Shown here one piece after another: positions 5,836 to 13,234 of a DNA stretch of 13,234 bases (its first letter is position 1; every line of letters starts with the position of its first letter). The translations under genes were made by a program, and so were the position numbers. The notes beneath the pieces were generated by a model, which was given only the letters and a program-made list of their open reading frames with translations, searched no databases and was not told the DNA's origin. Source of the stretch: Anaerolineales bacterium (GTDB lineage: Bacteria; Chloroflexota; Anaerolineae; 4572-78; J111); assembly GCA_020634935.1 (NCBI GenBank), contig JACKAT010000085.1, positions 1 to 13,234 of the forward strand, given 5' to 3'.

Positions 5836-6807
5836 ATGTCCCAACGACACCAACTTGAACGTATTTTTGAAATCGACCGGCAAATTCGGGCCGGTTTGTA
5901 TCCGAATGCCGACACCATTGCGGCTGAGATGGAGTGGAGCCGCAGCACCATTTATGAGGATCGCAAGTTTATGATTGACCGTTTGCGAGCGCCAATTGAA
6001 TATGACCGCGAACGGGACGGATGGTATTACACCGATCCCACCTGGGTTTTACCCACGGTAATAATTGATAAAGGCGAACTGGTGGCTTTTTTCTTAAGCG
6101 TGGAGGTCGCCCAACGCTATGTGGGTACGGCTTTGGAAGGCACGCTGCACTCGGCTGTAGAAAAGATTGCCCAGAGCATTAAAGGTGTGGAAACGACCGT
6201 TGATCTGGAACGGTTGCGGGCCAACTATAGCGTCGCTCAATCGACAGCCGTGAAGACGGACGAACGGATTTTACTGGATTTTCATCAGGCTATTCAGGAG
6301 CGGCGGCAGGTAGAGATGAACTACTACACCGCCAAACGCGGCGAGTGGAATGACCGCACCATTAACCCCCATCATTTATACCATGATCAGGGGGCATGGT
6401 ATGTGTTTGGCTTTGACCACCTACGGCAGCAGATGCGTAATTTTCACTTAGGCCGGATCAAATCGTGGAAGGTACTGACCGCCCGATTTGAACGGGAGCA
6501 AAGTTTTTCAGCCAAAGAGTGGATGGCCCACGCCTTTCAAGGTATTCGGGGCGAAGACGCGGTGAAAGTCCAAATTTGGTTCGATGAGTACCAGGCTCGC
6601 TGGATACGGGAGCAAGAGTGGCCGGATCATTATGACATTGACGAACTTGACCAGGGCGAACTAACCTTGACCTTTGAAACGGCGGGGCTGGAAGGGGTCA
6701 AGATGTGGGTGATGAAATACGGCTCCCACACCGAGGTGCTGGCTCCGCCGGAACTGCGGGCAGAGGTGGCGGATGAGTTAAGGCGGGCGTTGAAGCGGTA
6801 TGAGTAG
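5836..6807 (+). CDS. WYL-domain transcriptional regulator next to the cas operon
   Basis: The 323-aa cytoplasmic protein has a helix-turn-helix at residues ~5-60 (PNADTIAAEMEWSRSTIYED is the helix pair), a WYL domain at ~140-230 with NPHHLYHDQGAWYVFGFD and RNFHLGRI, and a C-terminal WCX-like domain to the end (~240-320). WYL proteins sense ligands, probably nucleic acid fragments or nucleotides, and switch on or off defence genes; several control CRISPR-Cas loci. Here the gene lies 63 bp ahead of cas8 in the same direction, so control of the cas operon is the likely role. The start is supported by GAGGT 8 bases before the ATG. It has the normal length and no sign of damage. A dyad at 5782-5802 may be its own operator. 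Confidence 0.88.
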   Translation: MSQRHQLERIFEIDRQIRAGLYPNADTIAAEMEWSRSTIYEDRKFMIDRLRAPIEYDRERDGWYYTDPTWVLPTVIIDKGELVAFFLSVEVAQRYVGTALEGTLHSAVEKIAQSIKGVETTVDLERLRANYSVAQSTAVKTDERILLDFHQAIQERRQVEMNYYTAKRGEWNDRTINPHHLYHDQGAWYVFGFDHLRQQMRNFHLGRIKSWKVLTARFEREQSFSAKEWMAHAFQGIRGEDAVKVQIWFDEYQARWIREQEWPDHYDIDELDQGELTLTFETAGLEGVKMWVMKYGSHTEVLAPPELRAEVADELRRALKRYE

Positions 6808-6819
6808 GATAGACAGTAG

Positions 6820-6849
6820 TTACAAGTTTGTTAGGGTGACGAATAAAAT
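6820..6849 (+). promoter_or_regulatory. Possible promoter of the cas operon
   Basis: TTACAA (6820-6825) and TAAAAT (6844-6849) are 18 bases apart in the 63-bp gap between the WYL gene and cas8, followed by the strong ribosome-binding site AAGGAGGT (6859-6866) four bases before the ATG at 6871. The cas genes could thus be transcribed from here as well as by read-through from the WYL gene. Confidence 0.4.
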
Positions 6850-6870
6850 TTTCAGGAAAAGGAGGTTTCT

Positions 6871-8415
6871 ATGCTCAACTATTATGGTCATCCCTTCTAC
6901 GATGTGGGGGTGGCGACGATTACGGCGTTTGCAGGAGAGCGAACGCCAGAAGATTTAACTGAGGCAGATTTGGATAAAATTGCAGATTATATTTCAGACC
7001 TTTATATCGATCCGGTTCTGGTTTCTAATCTTTCTATTGCTTTTACCATCAACTCCGGTTTTACAACGCCCAGTTTCAGGAAAACACCTAAGAAACGGAA
7101 GCTATATGCCAAAAAAATGCTACGAAGTTATAAAAAGGAAACCCCTGTCTTGAACGAGCGCTGCGTTTTTACCGGCAAACCGGCAGTAGCTTTATCACTT
7201 GACACTAAAGATGGTTTACCGGTAGGGCGAGCGTTTCGACAGCATATCCCACTAATAACAGGTGAAGGGCCGATAAATTTTTATCATGAAGGCAACGTTG
7301 GATTACCTGTTTCAGGAGAAGCGTTACTGGCGATCCACGCCTTACCATTGGGCTGTGCCAAAGCAGGGGGGAAGTTGTTGGCAATTCATTCCGATAATCC
7401 CAAAATTATGCTGCGCTTTGCTGACCGTTTTTTGAAGGAGAATCAAAAGGCTATCCATATGGCCCAACAGATGGGCGAAAAAAAGATGGCCGAAACCGAA
7501 CCGTATGGGTATCGGACGCTGCTGCTGAGTCTCCTGGAGGCTGATTTTCAACAGCATCGTGAGTTGAAGAAAGAAGCAAGCTTCTCTATCACTGCCTACT
7601 ATTTTTCCAACAGTGGCCAAGGAGTAAGTTTGGATATTTATCATCTCCCTTCTCAAGTTCTTGATTTTTTAGGATCAGTAAATACCCCTCAATATCGGGC
7701 CACCTGGGAGCGAATTGTTTATCAAGCATGGGAACTTCCTTCGAAAAAACAAAAGGATGATTCGGACTTTCAACCGCGACGCAACTATTTATATGAAGAT
7801 TTATTTGATTTGATGACGGCCTATGCTCCATTGGAAAATCCGCAGCGTGTGTCGCGCTTTATGCAAACCTATTTTCTGAGGAAAGCCTGGAAATATGACA
7901 AACAGCCCCAAACCGACCCGCGCCAGGCTTATTCACCTCACACTCAAACTCAGTTAATTTCCTGGGATATTATTACTCTATTTTTAGAAAGGATACTGTA
8001 TATGGAAAAGGAAAAGATAGAGGCTGTCCGCACTTTGGCCGATCGCTTTGCAGAGTATGTCAATCGGGAAAATGATATAAGATTTCTGAATAAGCTCCTA
8101 TGGGCGAGACGGTTTCAGGATCTTAGCCGGACCTTAACGCTGCTGGCGGCTCAACAATACAAGGAAGAATTTGCCCAAAAACGGCGTGAGGCCAAAACCA
8201 ACGACCAGCCGCTACCTCAGCGTGATGAGAATGCTCCCATCATCCGGTATCAGGAGTATATCTCTCTGTTTGAGGAAGGAGAAGGGTTGGCCGACCGACA
8301 ATGGTCTTTGATCCGCGATTTATTGGTTATTCGCATGATCGAGTGGCTGTATGACAAGCAAGTCTCATTAGAGGGCTTGCAAACTGAACCTACTGAAGAT
8401 AATCAAGACAATTAA
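6871..8415 (+). CDS. cas8b1: CRISPR type I-B large subunit Cas8b1/Cst1
   Basis: The 514-aa protein should be the large subunit of the crRNA-guided surveillance complex, which in type I systems recognises the PAM and starts DNA unwinding. Family evidence: the N-terminal 'YGHPFYDVGVATITAF' segment, the CVFTGKPA block (C at ~residue 98), the 'GEGPINFYHEGNVGLPVSGEALLAIHALPLGC' region (~131-167, quoted in pieces: GEGPINFYHEGN, GLPVSGEALLAIHALPLG) and LLAIHSDNP. These match Cst1-type Cas8 proteins. In some relatives this area has CxxC zinc motifs; here only single cysteines remain (CVFT, GCAK), as in a known-looking CVFTG subgroup. A perfect ribosome-binding site fixes the start. It is followed after 14 bp by cas7. 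Base composition is visibly more AT-rich than the helicase and exporter genes to the left, which fits acquired DNA. Confidence 0.88.
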   Translation: MLNYYGHPFYDVGVATITAFAGERTPEDLTEADLDKIADYISDLYIDPVLVSNLSIAFTINSGFTTPSFRKTPKKRKLYAKKMLRSYKKETPVLNERCVFTGKPAVALSLDTKDGLPVGRAFRQHIPLITGEGPINFYHEGNVGLPVSGEALLAIHALPLGCAKAGGKLLAIHSDNPKIMLRFADRFLKENQKAIHMAQQMGEKKMAETEPYGYRTLLLSLLEADFQQHRELKKEASFSITAYYFSNSGQGVSLDIYHLPSQVLDFLGSVNTPQYRATWERIVYQAWELPSKKQKDDSDFQPRRNYLYEDLFDLMTAYAPLENPQRVSRFMQTYFLRKAWKYDKQPQTDPRQAYSPHTQTQLISWDIITLFLERILYMEKEKIEAVRTLADRFAEYVNRENDIRFLNKLLWARRFQDLSRTLTLLAAQQYKEEFAQKRREAKTNDQPLPQRDENAPIIRYQEYISLFEEGEGLADRQWSLIRDLLVIRMIEWLYDKQVSLEGLQTEPTEDNQDN

Positions 8416-8429
8416 AAGGAGATTAAACG

Positions 8430-9536
8430 ATGGCATTTGTAACGGGTTTATTACTAATTGATGCTCCGGCTTCAGCCTTAAACAATCAAGGAAACATCCC
8501 CGGCGCTCGAACTGAAAATACCGTTGGCGTAAAATCCATTCGGGTCAAAGGCGAAGGGGCTTACCCTTATGTGTCAGCACAATCTTTTCGATATTGGCTA
8601 AGGAGTACGCTTGAAAAAGGTGATTTTGACTGGCAATCCGCGCCTACATTTCGGGAGAAAAAAATCGCTTATACAGATGCGAACCCGATCAAGTGGTGGG
8701 ATGATGACTTATTAGGTTATATGCGGGCGCCATCAACTAAAAGCTCGGCCCAAGAAGCCAGAGAAGCAACTGAAGATTTTGCGGCGCTAACTCCTATCAC
8801 CGATACGGTTACTCGTGTTTCCCCGCTGCGGGTTAGCACTCTGGTATCAATCGCCCCGGTTGAGATCACCGATGATTTTGGGACGATGACTCGACATGAG
8901 GGTGACCCGGTCCCCCACGAGCATCAATTTTACCGCACCACATTAAAGGGGATGTTTTCGCTTGATTTACATGCTTGCGGGACATTCTCTTATCGCCAAA
9001 AGACCGGCTATCGTAACCTAGATGATAACCGTCTGAAAGAGGCCGAGGAGAAGAATTTGGAGCCGCTGCCGGATGAGAAATCTTACCGGCTCCCCATCAC
9101 AGAACGATTGCAGCGGATCACGACCTTGTTTGAAGGGTTTGCTCAATTAGAAGGGGGGGCTAAACAGACCATTCATTATACCGATGTATCCCCGGTTATT
9201 ACGATTTTTGCTGTCACTCAGGGCGGAAACAATATTTTTGGCCACGTGACAGCGCCCAAGAGTACATCATACGGCAAGACCGTAACCCCCACCATTAATA
9301 TAGAAGCGTTACAAGAGGCATTAACCGTCTTTACCGCTGAGATTTTATCGCCGGTATATGTCGGCTGGGTCAAGGGGTATCAGGATGAGGAGCGGGCCAA
9401 GTTAGAGGCTGCTTTAGCTGAGGGCGGAGCATTGGCTCCGTTTGCCGATAAAATCCAAATCAGCCATCCGCGAGAAGCGTTTAAGGCTTTGATCGAGGCG
9501 ATGAATGAAGCAAAGAATTCGGGGTGGTTGGATTAA
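8430..9536 (+). CDS. cas7: CRISPR type I-B backbone subunit Cas7 (Cst2/DevR family)
   Basis: The 368-aa protein is the RRM-fold subunit that polymerises along the crRNA spacer to form the backbone of the surveillance complex. Family evidence: the N-terminus MAFVTGLLLIDAPASALNNQ, then GNIPGARTENTVGVKSIRVK and YPYVSAQSFRYWLRSTL, which is the hallmark block of Cst2/DevR-type Cas7; later VTRVSPLRVSTLVSI, the HEHQFYRTTLKGMFSLDL strand, and GGNNIFGHVT. The start is supported by AAGGAG 8 bases before the ATG, and the 14-bp gap to cas8 indicates one transcript. The stop codon at 9534-9536 overlaps the ribosome-binding site of cas5. The length is normal and no break is seen. Confidence 0.92.
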   Translation: MAFVTGLLLIDAPASALNNQGNIPGARTENTVGVKSIRVKGEGAYPYVSAQSFRYWLRSTLEKGDFDWQSAPTFREKKIAYTDANPIKWWDDDLLGYMRAPSTKSSAQEAREATEDFAALTPITDTVTRVSPLRVSTLVSIAPVEITDDFGTMTRHEGDPVPHEHQFYRTTLKGMFSLDLHACGTFSYRQKTGYRNLDDNRLKEAEEKNLEPLPDEKSYRLPITERLQRITTLFEGFAQLEGGAKQTIHYTDVSPVITIFAVTQGGNNIFGHVTAPKSTSYGKTVTPTINIEALQEALTVFTAEILSPVYVGWVKGYQDEERAKLEAALAEGGALAPFADKIQISHPREAFKALIEAMNEAKNSGWLD

Positions 9537-9546
9537 GGAGCTTCCT

Positions 9547-10296
9547 ATGCGTGTACTAAAAATTGTAGCCGAAGGTATAACCACCTCCTTTCGCTACCCC
9601 CATTTTATGCAGCAAATTCATCCCTCGTTCCAGATGCCGCCCCCGGCGACGATTTACGGCCATATCTGTAGCGCCGTTGGGGAATGGGTCAACCCGACAG
9701 GTTTACAATTTGCTTATCACTTTACCTATCACGGGGTGACGAGTGATTTGGAGCATATTATTGTAGCCGGACCGGGCAAGGGCAAATTTGAAATAGGCGG
9801 CAAAAAATATGTAGAGGTTTTGCGCGGCACGATGAATCCGTTTGAAAGGGAGTTGCTTTTCAACCCTCGTCTAACCCTCTATCTCAATCGTCCTGAGTGG
9901 GTAAACCACTTTCGCAGCCCGCGCTACGCGGTTGTGCTGGGCCGTTCGCAAGATCTGTTCACCTACACCCAAGTTGAAGTCATCGAGCTAACGCAAGCCG
10001 AGCAAGCCTATTTTGAGCATACAATTGTGCCGTATGAGTGGGCCGTTAAGGTTCAACAAGGCGTTACTGTTTTGCTGCCTCGCTATCTGGATTACGAGCA
10101 GAACCGCGACCCCTACTTTAGCCGCTATCTTGTCGTTCGAGAGCGCGTTTTTAGCCAAAACTTTTTGATTTATGATGCAGCTGCTCAGCAGGACTACTGG
10201 ATTGATCCCCGCAGCCCAACGGTTAAAAAAGCGCAATTAGGACTGTGTTTTCATAGCTTTACAGGAGATGATGGTGAAACCCTCAATATGGCCTGA
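9547..10296 (+). CDS. cas5: CRISPR-associated Cas5 (I-B, Cst5-like)
   Basis: The 249-aa protein should cap the 5' handle of the crRNA and contact Cas8 and the first Cas7. Family evidence: the N-terminal RRM strand MRVLKIVAEGITTSFRYPHF, followed by the glycine-containing block FQMPPPATIYGHICSAVGEW, which is typical of Cas5. The start at 9547 is chosen because AAGGAG (9535-9540) lies six bases before it and because the homology begins at MRVLK. An upstream in-frame ATG at 9505 would add 14 residues that overlap cas7 and show no family similarity. The 3' end overlaps the start of cas3 by up to 29 bases, which indicates translational coupling. No catalytic cas6-like motif is evident, so crRNA processing by this protein is not indicated. 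Confidence 0.9.
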   Translation: MRVLKIVAEGITTSFRYPHFMQQIHPSFQMPPPATIYGHICSAVGEWVNPTGLQFAYHFTYHGVTSDLEHIIVAGPGKGKFEIGGKKYVEVLRGTMNPFERELLFNPRLTLYLNRPEWVNHFRSPRYAVVLGRSQDLFTYTQVEVIELTQAEQAYFEHTIVPYEWAVKVQQGVTVLLPRYLDYEQNRDPYFSRYLVVRERVFSQNFLIYDAAAQQDYWIDPRSPTVKKAQLGLCFHSFTGDDGETLNMA

Positions 10297-12745
10297 TTGG
10301 CTGGAAGATAATGAAGACTCAGCATTGCTGGCAAAAAGCAAAGCAATGAGTGAGGGGGATAAACCGGAAACGCTGGCCGAGCATACTTGGACGGTTCTGG
10401 AACGGCTGAGTGAGTTGATTCATCTGCGGCCCAATCTGGCTGATGAAATTAGTATACCTAATTTATGGAATATTCTCTTTTGGTCGGCCTTCTTGCATGA
10501 TTTCGGCAAGGCTGCCAGCGGATTCCAAAACATGCTGCGGGGTGGAGAGCGATGGCCGCATCGTCACGAGGTTTTATCACTGGCTTTCGTCGATTGGATT
10601 ACCGAGGGTTTGTCAACTGAGGAGCAAACTTGGTTGATAGCCGCTATTGTGTCCCATCATAGAGATATTCAAGCTATTCGACAGAGCTACAATCGGCATA
10701 CCAGAGATCAGGTCGCGGCAATCGTAGCCCAGCTTGATGAAACAACGCTGGAGGGTTTGTGGAAATGGCTGGCTGAATGTCCTGACAACTGGCGTGAAAG
10801 TTTAGGTTTGGATGATTTAACGATTAGAACTCTCCCCATAATGGCGCAAGAAACGGCAGTGGCGCAAGTACAGCAGCATGGTGTTCAGCGCATTTATCAC
10901 TGGCTGAATATCTACTACGATTTTTTTGAAGACGAGATCGAGTACAACCCTTTACCAAAGGTAACAATCGGCACACTTATCCTACGCGGCTACCTAACTA
11001 ACGCGGATCATTGCGCCTCGTCCCATTTGGGTGAATTATATCAATTGAAAATCGACGCAGAAACGATCCTGAAAAGTCGAGATATCAAGCCCGAATCCCT
11101 CTACAATCACCAACGAGTGTCGGGGCAACAGCCAGGTTCAGTGTTGTTAACTGCGCCCACCGGCAGCGGCAAAACCGAGGCTGCCTTACTTTGGGCGGCG
11201 AATCAGGTCGTCAATTCTAACAACAGCCCTCGTTTATTCTACACCCTGCCCTATCAAGCCAGTATGAATGCGATGAAGTTGCGCTTGGATGAAACTTTTG
11301 GAGAAAAATTTGTGGGATTACAACATGGGCGAGCCGCCTTAGCGCATTTTCGGATGTTGTCGGAAAAGGATGAGGGAGCGACCCTCAAGAACCTGATCCG
11401 GCAGGTTAAAGTAGCTAAAAACATGGCCGAGTTAAATTACCCACCGGTTCGGGTCTTTAGCCCGTATCAGATGCTCAAGGGGCCGTATCGTTTGCGCGGT
11501 CACGAGAAGCTACTTAGCGATTACCATCACGCCCTATTTATTTTTGATGAAATCCACGCTTATGAGGCTGGGAGGCTAGCCCTGATTTTGGAAACGGTAA
11601 AGTATCTACGGCAGAATTTTCAGGCCAAATTTATGGTTATGTCGGCCACCTTTCCCGATCTGATCAAAGAGGTGTTGGCTGATGCTTTGGGATCAGCGAT
11701 CGAAATTGAAGCGGACGACGCTCTGTTTGAAGATGAACGATTTCAACGGCACCAACTCAAGTTAAAAGATGGCGAACTGTTAGATAGTTTAGATGAAATT
11801 GCGCACGTAGCCCAGGCTGGGAAGTTGGTTCTGGTAGCATGTAACCGGGTAGCCGTAGCTCAAACAGCGTATGATTATCTGCAAGATACTTTGCCGGAAG
11901 GGTCAAATATGACCTTGCTGCACGGCAAATTCAATATGCGGGATCGCTCTGAATTGGAGAAACGTATCAGAGAGTGTGCCAGCGCAAACCTGGATAAACC
12001 CCAACCTTTCGTCTTGGTAGCGACTCAAGCCGTTGAGGTTAGCTTAGATATCGACCTGGATATCATCTACACCGAACCGGCCCCCCTTGATGCCTTAGTG
12101 CAACGGTTTGGGCGCATCAATCGGCGGGGCAAAAAAGGATTAGCTGATGTATACGTTTTTCGAGAATGTGATTGGGATCGCCAAGCATGGGTCTACGATA
12201 CGGCCATTGTCGAAGCCACGTTAAAAATTTTGGAACGAGAACAAAATCAGCCTATCAACGAGAAAAAGATAGGGGACTGGCTTAATGAAATTTATACCGG
12301 AGAGATTGCCGAAGCCTGGCGTGCGGACTATCAGAAAATGGCTCATGAGTTTCGAGAGGTATGGCTAAAGAATCTCCGAGCCTTTGAGGCGGTAACGGAC
12401 AAAACAGAGCAGGATTTCTATCGCCTGTTTGATGGTGTAGAAGTTTTGCCCAAGTCTTTGGTCATCAAATATGAGGAATATAAGGAAAAGGGACGCTATT
12501 TGGAAGCCTCGGAGCTTCTGGTTCCGATGCGATATGGTCAACTACAGAGTATTGATGCCGGTCGAAAAGACGCAACTTATTTTGATGGCGGATGGCCCAT
12601 CGTAGTTAACCTGCCTTACAACGCCGATGAGGAAACTAAAGGCAAAACTGGTCTTGATATGAGCCAGGCTAGAGAACCTGCGGAGCGAACAATTGGTTTT
12701 ACTTCATGTGGTGGTGCTGCCCTACCGGCTGGTGCGGTCGAGTAA
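10268..12745 (+). CDS. cas3: CRISPR-associated nuclease/helicase Cas3 with N-terminal HD domain
   Basis: The 825-aa protein is the effector that is recruited to target DNA, unwinds it and degrades one strand. The HD nuclease domain (~30-250) has AEH (H39), HDFGK (H77, D78), H98/H100, SHH (H130, H131) and NADH (D247). The SF2 helicase follows: YNHQ (279-282), Walker A APTGSGKT (296-303), LPYQASMNAM, DEIH (426-429), SAT (458-460), LLHGKF, VATQAVEVSLDIDLD and QRFGRINRRG. All key residues appear intact. ATG at 10268 directly abuts the ribosome-binding site CAGGAG; the following ATG (10271) or GTG (10274) has better spacing and is a likelier start. The last ~25 residues, after LDMSQARE, do not look like a Cas3 ending that I know, and REP/transposase sequence begins within 50 bp, so the 3' end may have been altered. 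Confidence 0.94.
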   Translation: MMVKPSIWPDWLEDNEDSALLAKSKAMSEGDKPETLAEHTWTVLERLSELIHLRPNLADEISIPNLWNILFWSAFLHDFGKAASGFQNMLRGGERWPHRHEVLSLAFVDWITEGLSTEEQTWLIAAIVSHHRDIQAIRQSYNRHTRDQVAAIVAQLDETTLEGLWKWLAECPDNWRESLGLDDLTIRTLPIMAQETAVAQVQQHGVQRIYHWLNIYYDFFEDEIEYNPLPKVTIGTLILRGYLTNADHCASSHLGELYQLKIDAETILKSRDIKPESLYNHQRVSGQQPGSVLLTAPTGSGKTEAALLWAANQVVNSNNSPRLFYTLPYQASMNAMKLRLDETFGEKFVGLQHGRAALAHFRMLSEKDEGATLKNLIRQVKVAKNMAELNYPPVRVFSPYQMLKGPYRLRGHEKLLSDYHHALFIFDEIHAYEAGRLALILETVKYLRQNFQAKFMVMSATFPDLIKEVLADALGSAIEIEADDALFEDERFQRHQLKLKDGELLDSLDEIAHVAQAGKLVLVACNRVAVAQTAYDYLQDTLPEGSNMTLLHGKFNMRDRSELEKRIRECASANLDKPQPFVLVATQAVEVSLDIDLDIIYTEPAPLDALVQRFGRINRRGKKGLADVYVFRECDWDRQAWVYDTAIVEATLKILEREQNQPINEKKIGDWLNEIYTGEIAEAWRADYQKMAHEFREVWLKNLRAFEAVTDKTEQDFYRLFDGVEVLPKSLVIKYEEYKEKGRYLEASELLVPMRYGQLQSIDAGRKDATYFDGGWPIVVNLPYNADEETKGKTGLDMSQAREPAERTIGFTSCGGAALPAGAVE

Positions 12746-12792
12746 GGGGTATAGTTATTATGAGCGGATTGATGAGTGAGGGCGGGAATAGA
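12746..12792 (+). other. Gap after cas3 with a possible start of a lost next gene
   Basis: AAGGGG (12744-12749) lies about 10 bases before an ATG at 12760 (MSGLMSEGG), which has the look of the next gene in the operon. The frame then runs without a stop through the REP elements and in phase into the transposase. It may be a remnant of an adaptation gene whose body was replaced, or chance. I cannot assign it. Confidence 0.25.
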
Positions 12793-12851
12793 TGGACGCG
12801 AATAAATTCGCCCCTTTTAGGCTATCGCCGGTCGACCGCCTGCGCGGTCGG
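12793..12851 (+). repeat. REP element (direct orientation), after cas3
   Basis: It aligns gap-free with the element at 5704-5762. Hairpin one is GCGAAT-AA-ATTCGC (12798-12811); hairpin two is CGACCGC-CTGC-GCGGTCG (12833-12850); the joining block is AGGCTATCGCCGG. Together with the inverted copies that follow it makes a BIME-like cluster. Confidence 0.7.
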
Positions 12852-12856
12852 CTCAC

Positions 12857-12915
12857 CCTGTCGGCGCAGGCCGACATCCGGCATAGCCTCCCAGGCGCGA
12901 TTTCAATCGCGCCCA
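12857..12915 (-). repeat. REP element (inverted orientation), copy 1 of a 78-bp duplication
   Basis: On the minus strand it aligns gap-free with the other REPs. The hairpins are GGCGCGATT-TC-AATCGCGCC (12894-12913, perfect 9-bp stem) and TGTCGGC-GCAG-GCCGACA (12859-12876, perfect 7-bp stem). The copy is part of a 78-bp tandem duplication: 12844-12915 is repeated at 12922-12993. Confidence 0.8.
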
Positions 12916-12934
12916 TCCACTGCGGTCGGCTCAC

Positions 12935-12993
12935 CCTGTCGGCGTAGGCCGACACCGGGCGTAGCCTCCCAGGCGCGATTTCAATCGCTCCCA
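12935..12993 (-). repeat. REP element (inverted orientation), copy 2 of a 78-bp duplication
   Basis: This copy differs from the first at only a few positions. The loop of the small hairpin is GTAG instead of GCAG (12937-12954), and the larger hairpin has one mismatch (ending AATCGCTCC rather than AATCGCGCC). It lies 36 bp upstream of the transposase start, the usual place for REPs next to their transposase. Confidence 0.8.
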
Positions 12994-13029
12994 ACCGGCT
13001 TGATCGGACAAACCAGAAAGGATATCTTT

Positions 13030-13234
13030 ATGCGACGTAATAAACTTCGGCTTTACCTCCATCTCGTGTGGGCAACATGGGATAGACATCCCTTGATAAC
13101 CCCAGAGATAGAACGGCCCCTATATCGCTGCATTCAAAAGGAAGCCAAAAACAAAGGCTGTACAGTGCTAGCCCTTAACGGCGTAGCTGACCATGTTCAC
13201 CTGTTAGTTTCCTTTCCAACGACCATTACCATCG
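13030..13234 (+). CDS. REP-associated HUH (Y1-type) transposase, N-terminal part (partial)
   Basis: The reading frame opens at ATG 13030 (MRRNKLRLYLHLVWATWDRH) and runs off the window after 68 codons. It shows the first strand HLVWATWDRHPLI and the metal-binding HUH motif as HVH (residues 55-57) in ADHVHLLVSF. These are features of the IS200-like / RAYT single-strand transposases; the catalytic tyrosine would lie beyond the window. RAYTs cut and move REP hairpins as single strands. Three REP elements lie immediately upstream, which favours the RAYT class over an ordinary IS200 transposase. An AAAGGA ribosome-binding site lies 8 bases or so before the ATG. The frame is open back to 12760, but the family similarity starts at MRRNK. 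Confidence 0.88.
   Translation, partial: MRRNKLRLYLHLVWATWDRHPLITPEIERPLYRCIQKEAKNKGCTVLALNGVADHVHLLVSFPTTITI

Noticed and set aside
9505..9546. Earlier in-frame start for cas5
   Set aside because: It lies within cas7, lacks a ribosome-binding site, and Cas5 similarity begins at the 9547 start, which has AAGGAG at ideal spacing.
12758..12994. 78-codon minus-strand frame with an internal 26-residue repeat
   Set aside because: It consists of the 78-bp tandem REP duplication read as protein; there is no family similarity and REP hairpins explain it fully.

Overview
The window looks like a chromosomal segment of a free-living, moderately GC-rich bacterium. Gene content and protein style (XdhC-type factor, EamA exporter, NERD-UvrD helicase, Cst1/Cst2-type Cas proteins, WYL regulator) would fit Chloroflexota, for example an Anaerolineae-like lineage. 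That placement is an impression from protein style, not a search result.

Left part, minus strand (1-4500): the 5' end of an XdhC-family maturation factor, a complete EamA/DMT exporter, then a two-gene unit read leftwards. That unit is an unrecognised 282-aa protein followed 23 bp later by a 710-aa NERD nuclease plus UvrD-like SF1 helicase protein. Good sigma70-like promoters can be seen in front of the exporter and in front of the two-gene unit.

Middle, non-coding (4500-5835): this is the most unusual stretch. It holds (i) a 195-bp MITE-like element with 27-bp terminal inverted repeats and a 10-bp target duplication; (ii) a 603-bp tandem array of 15 units with an exact 41-bp period, each unit built on a 16-bp palindrome whose arms change in compensating pairs; (iii) a likely ~130-nt structured small RNA with its own promoter and intrinsic terminator; and (iv) a REP element next to a dyad that may be an operator for the following regulator.

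Right part, plus strand (5836-12745): a WYL transcriptional regulator followed by a type I-B-like CRISPR-Cas interference operon: cas8b1/cst1, cas7/cst2, cas5, and cas3 with fused HD and helicase domains. The regulator probably controls the operon. The Cas8, Cas7 and Cas5 proteins would form the crRNA-guided surveillance complex and Cas3 would degrade the target. No cas6, cas4, cas1, cas2 or CRISPR array is in the window.

Right edge (12746-13234): three REP elements (one direct, two inverted, with a 78-bp tandem duplication) lie in front of the start of a REP-associated HUH (Y1-type) transposase, which runs off the window. The same REP family occurs just before the WYL gene, so the regulator-cas module is bracketed by copies of one REP family.
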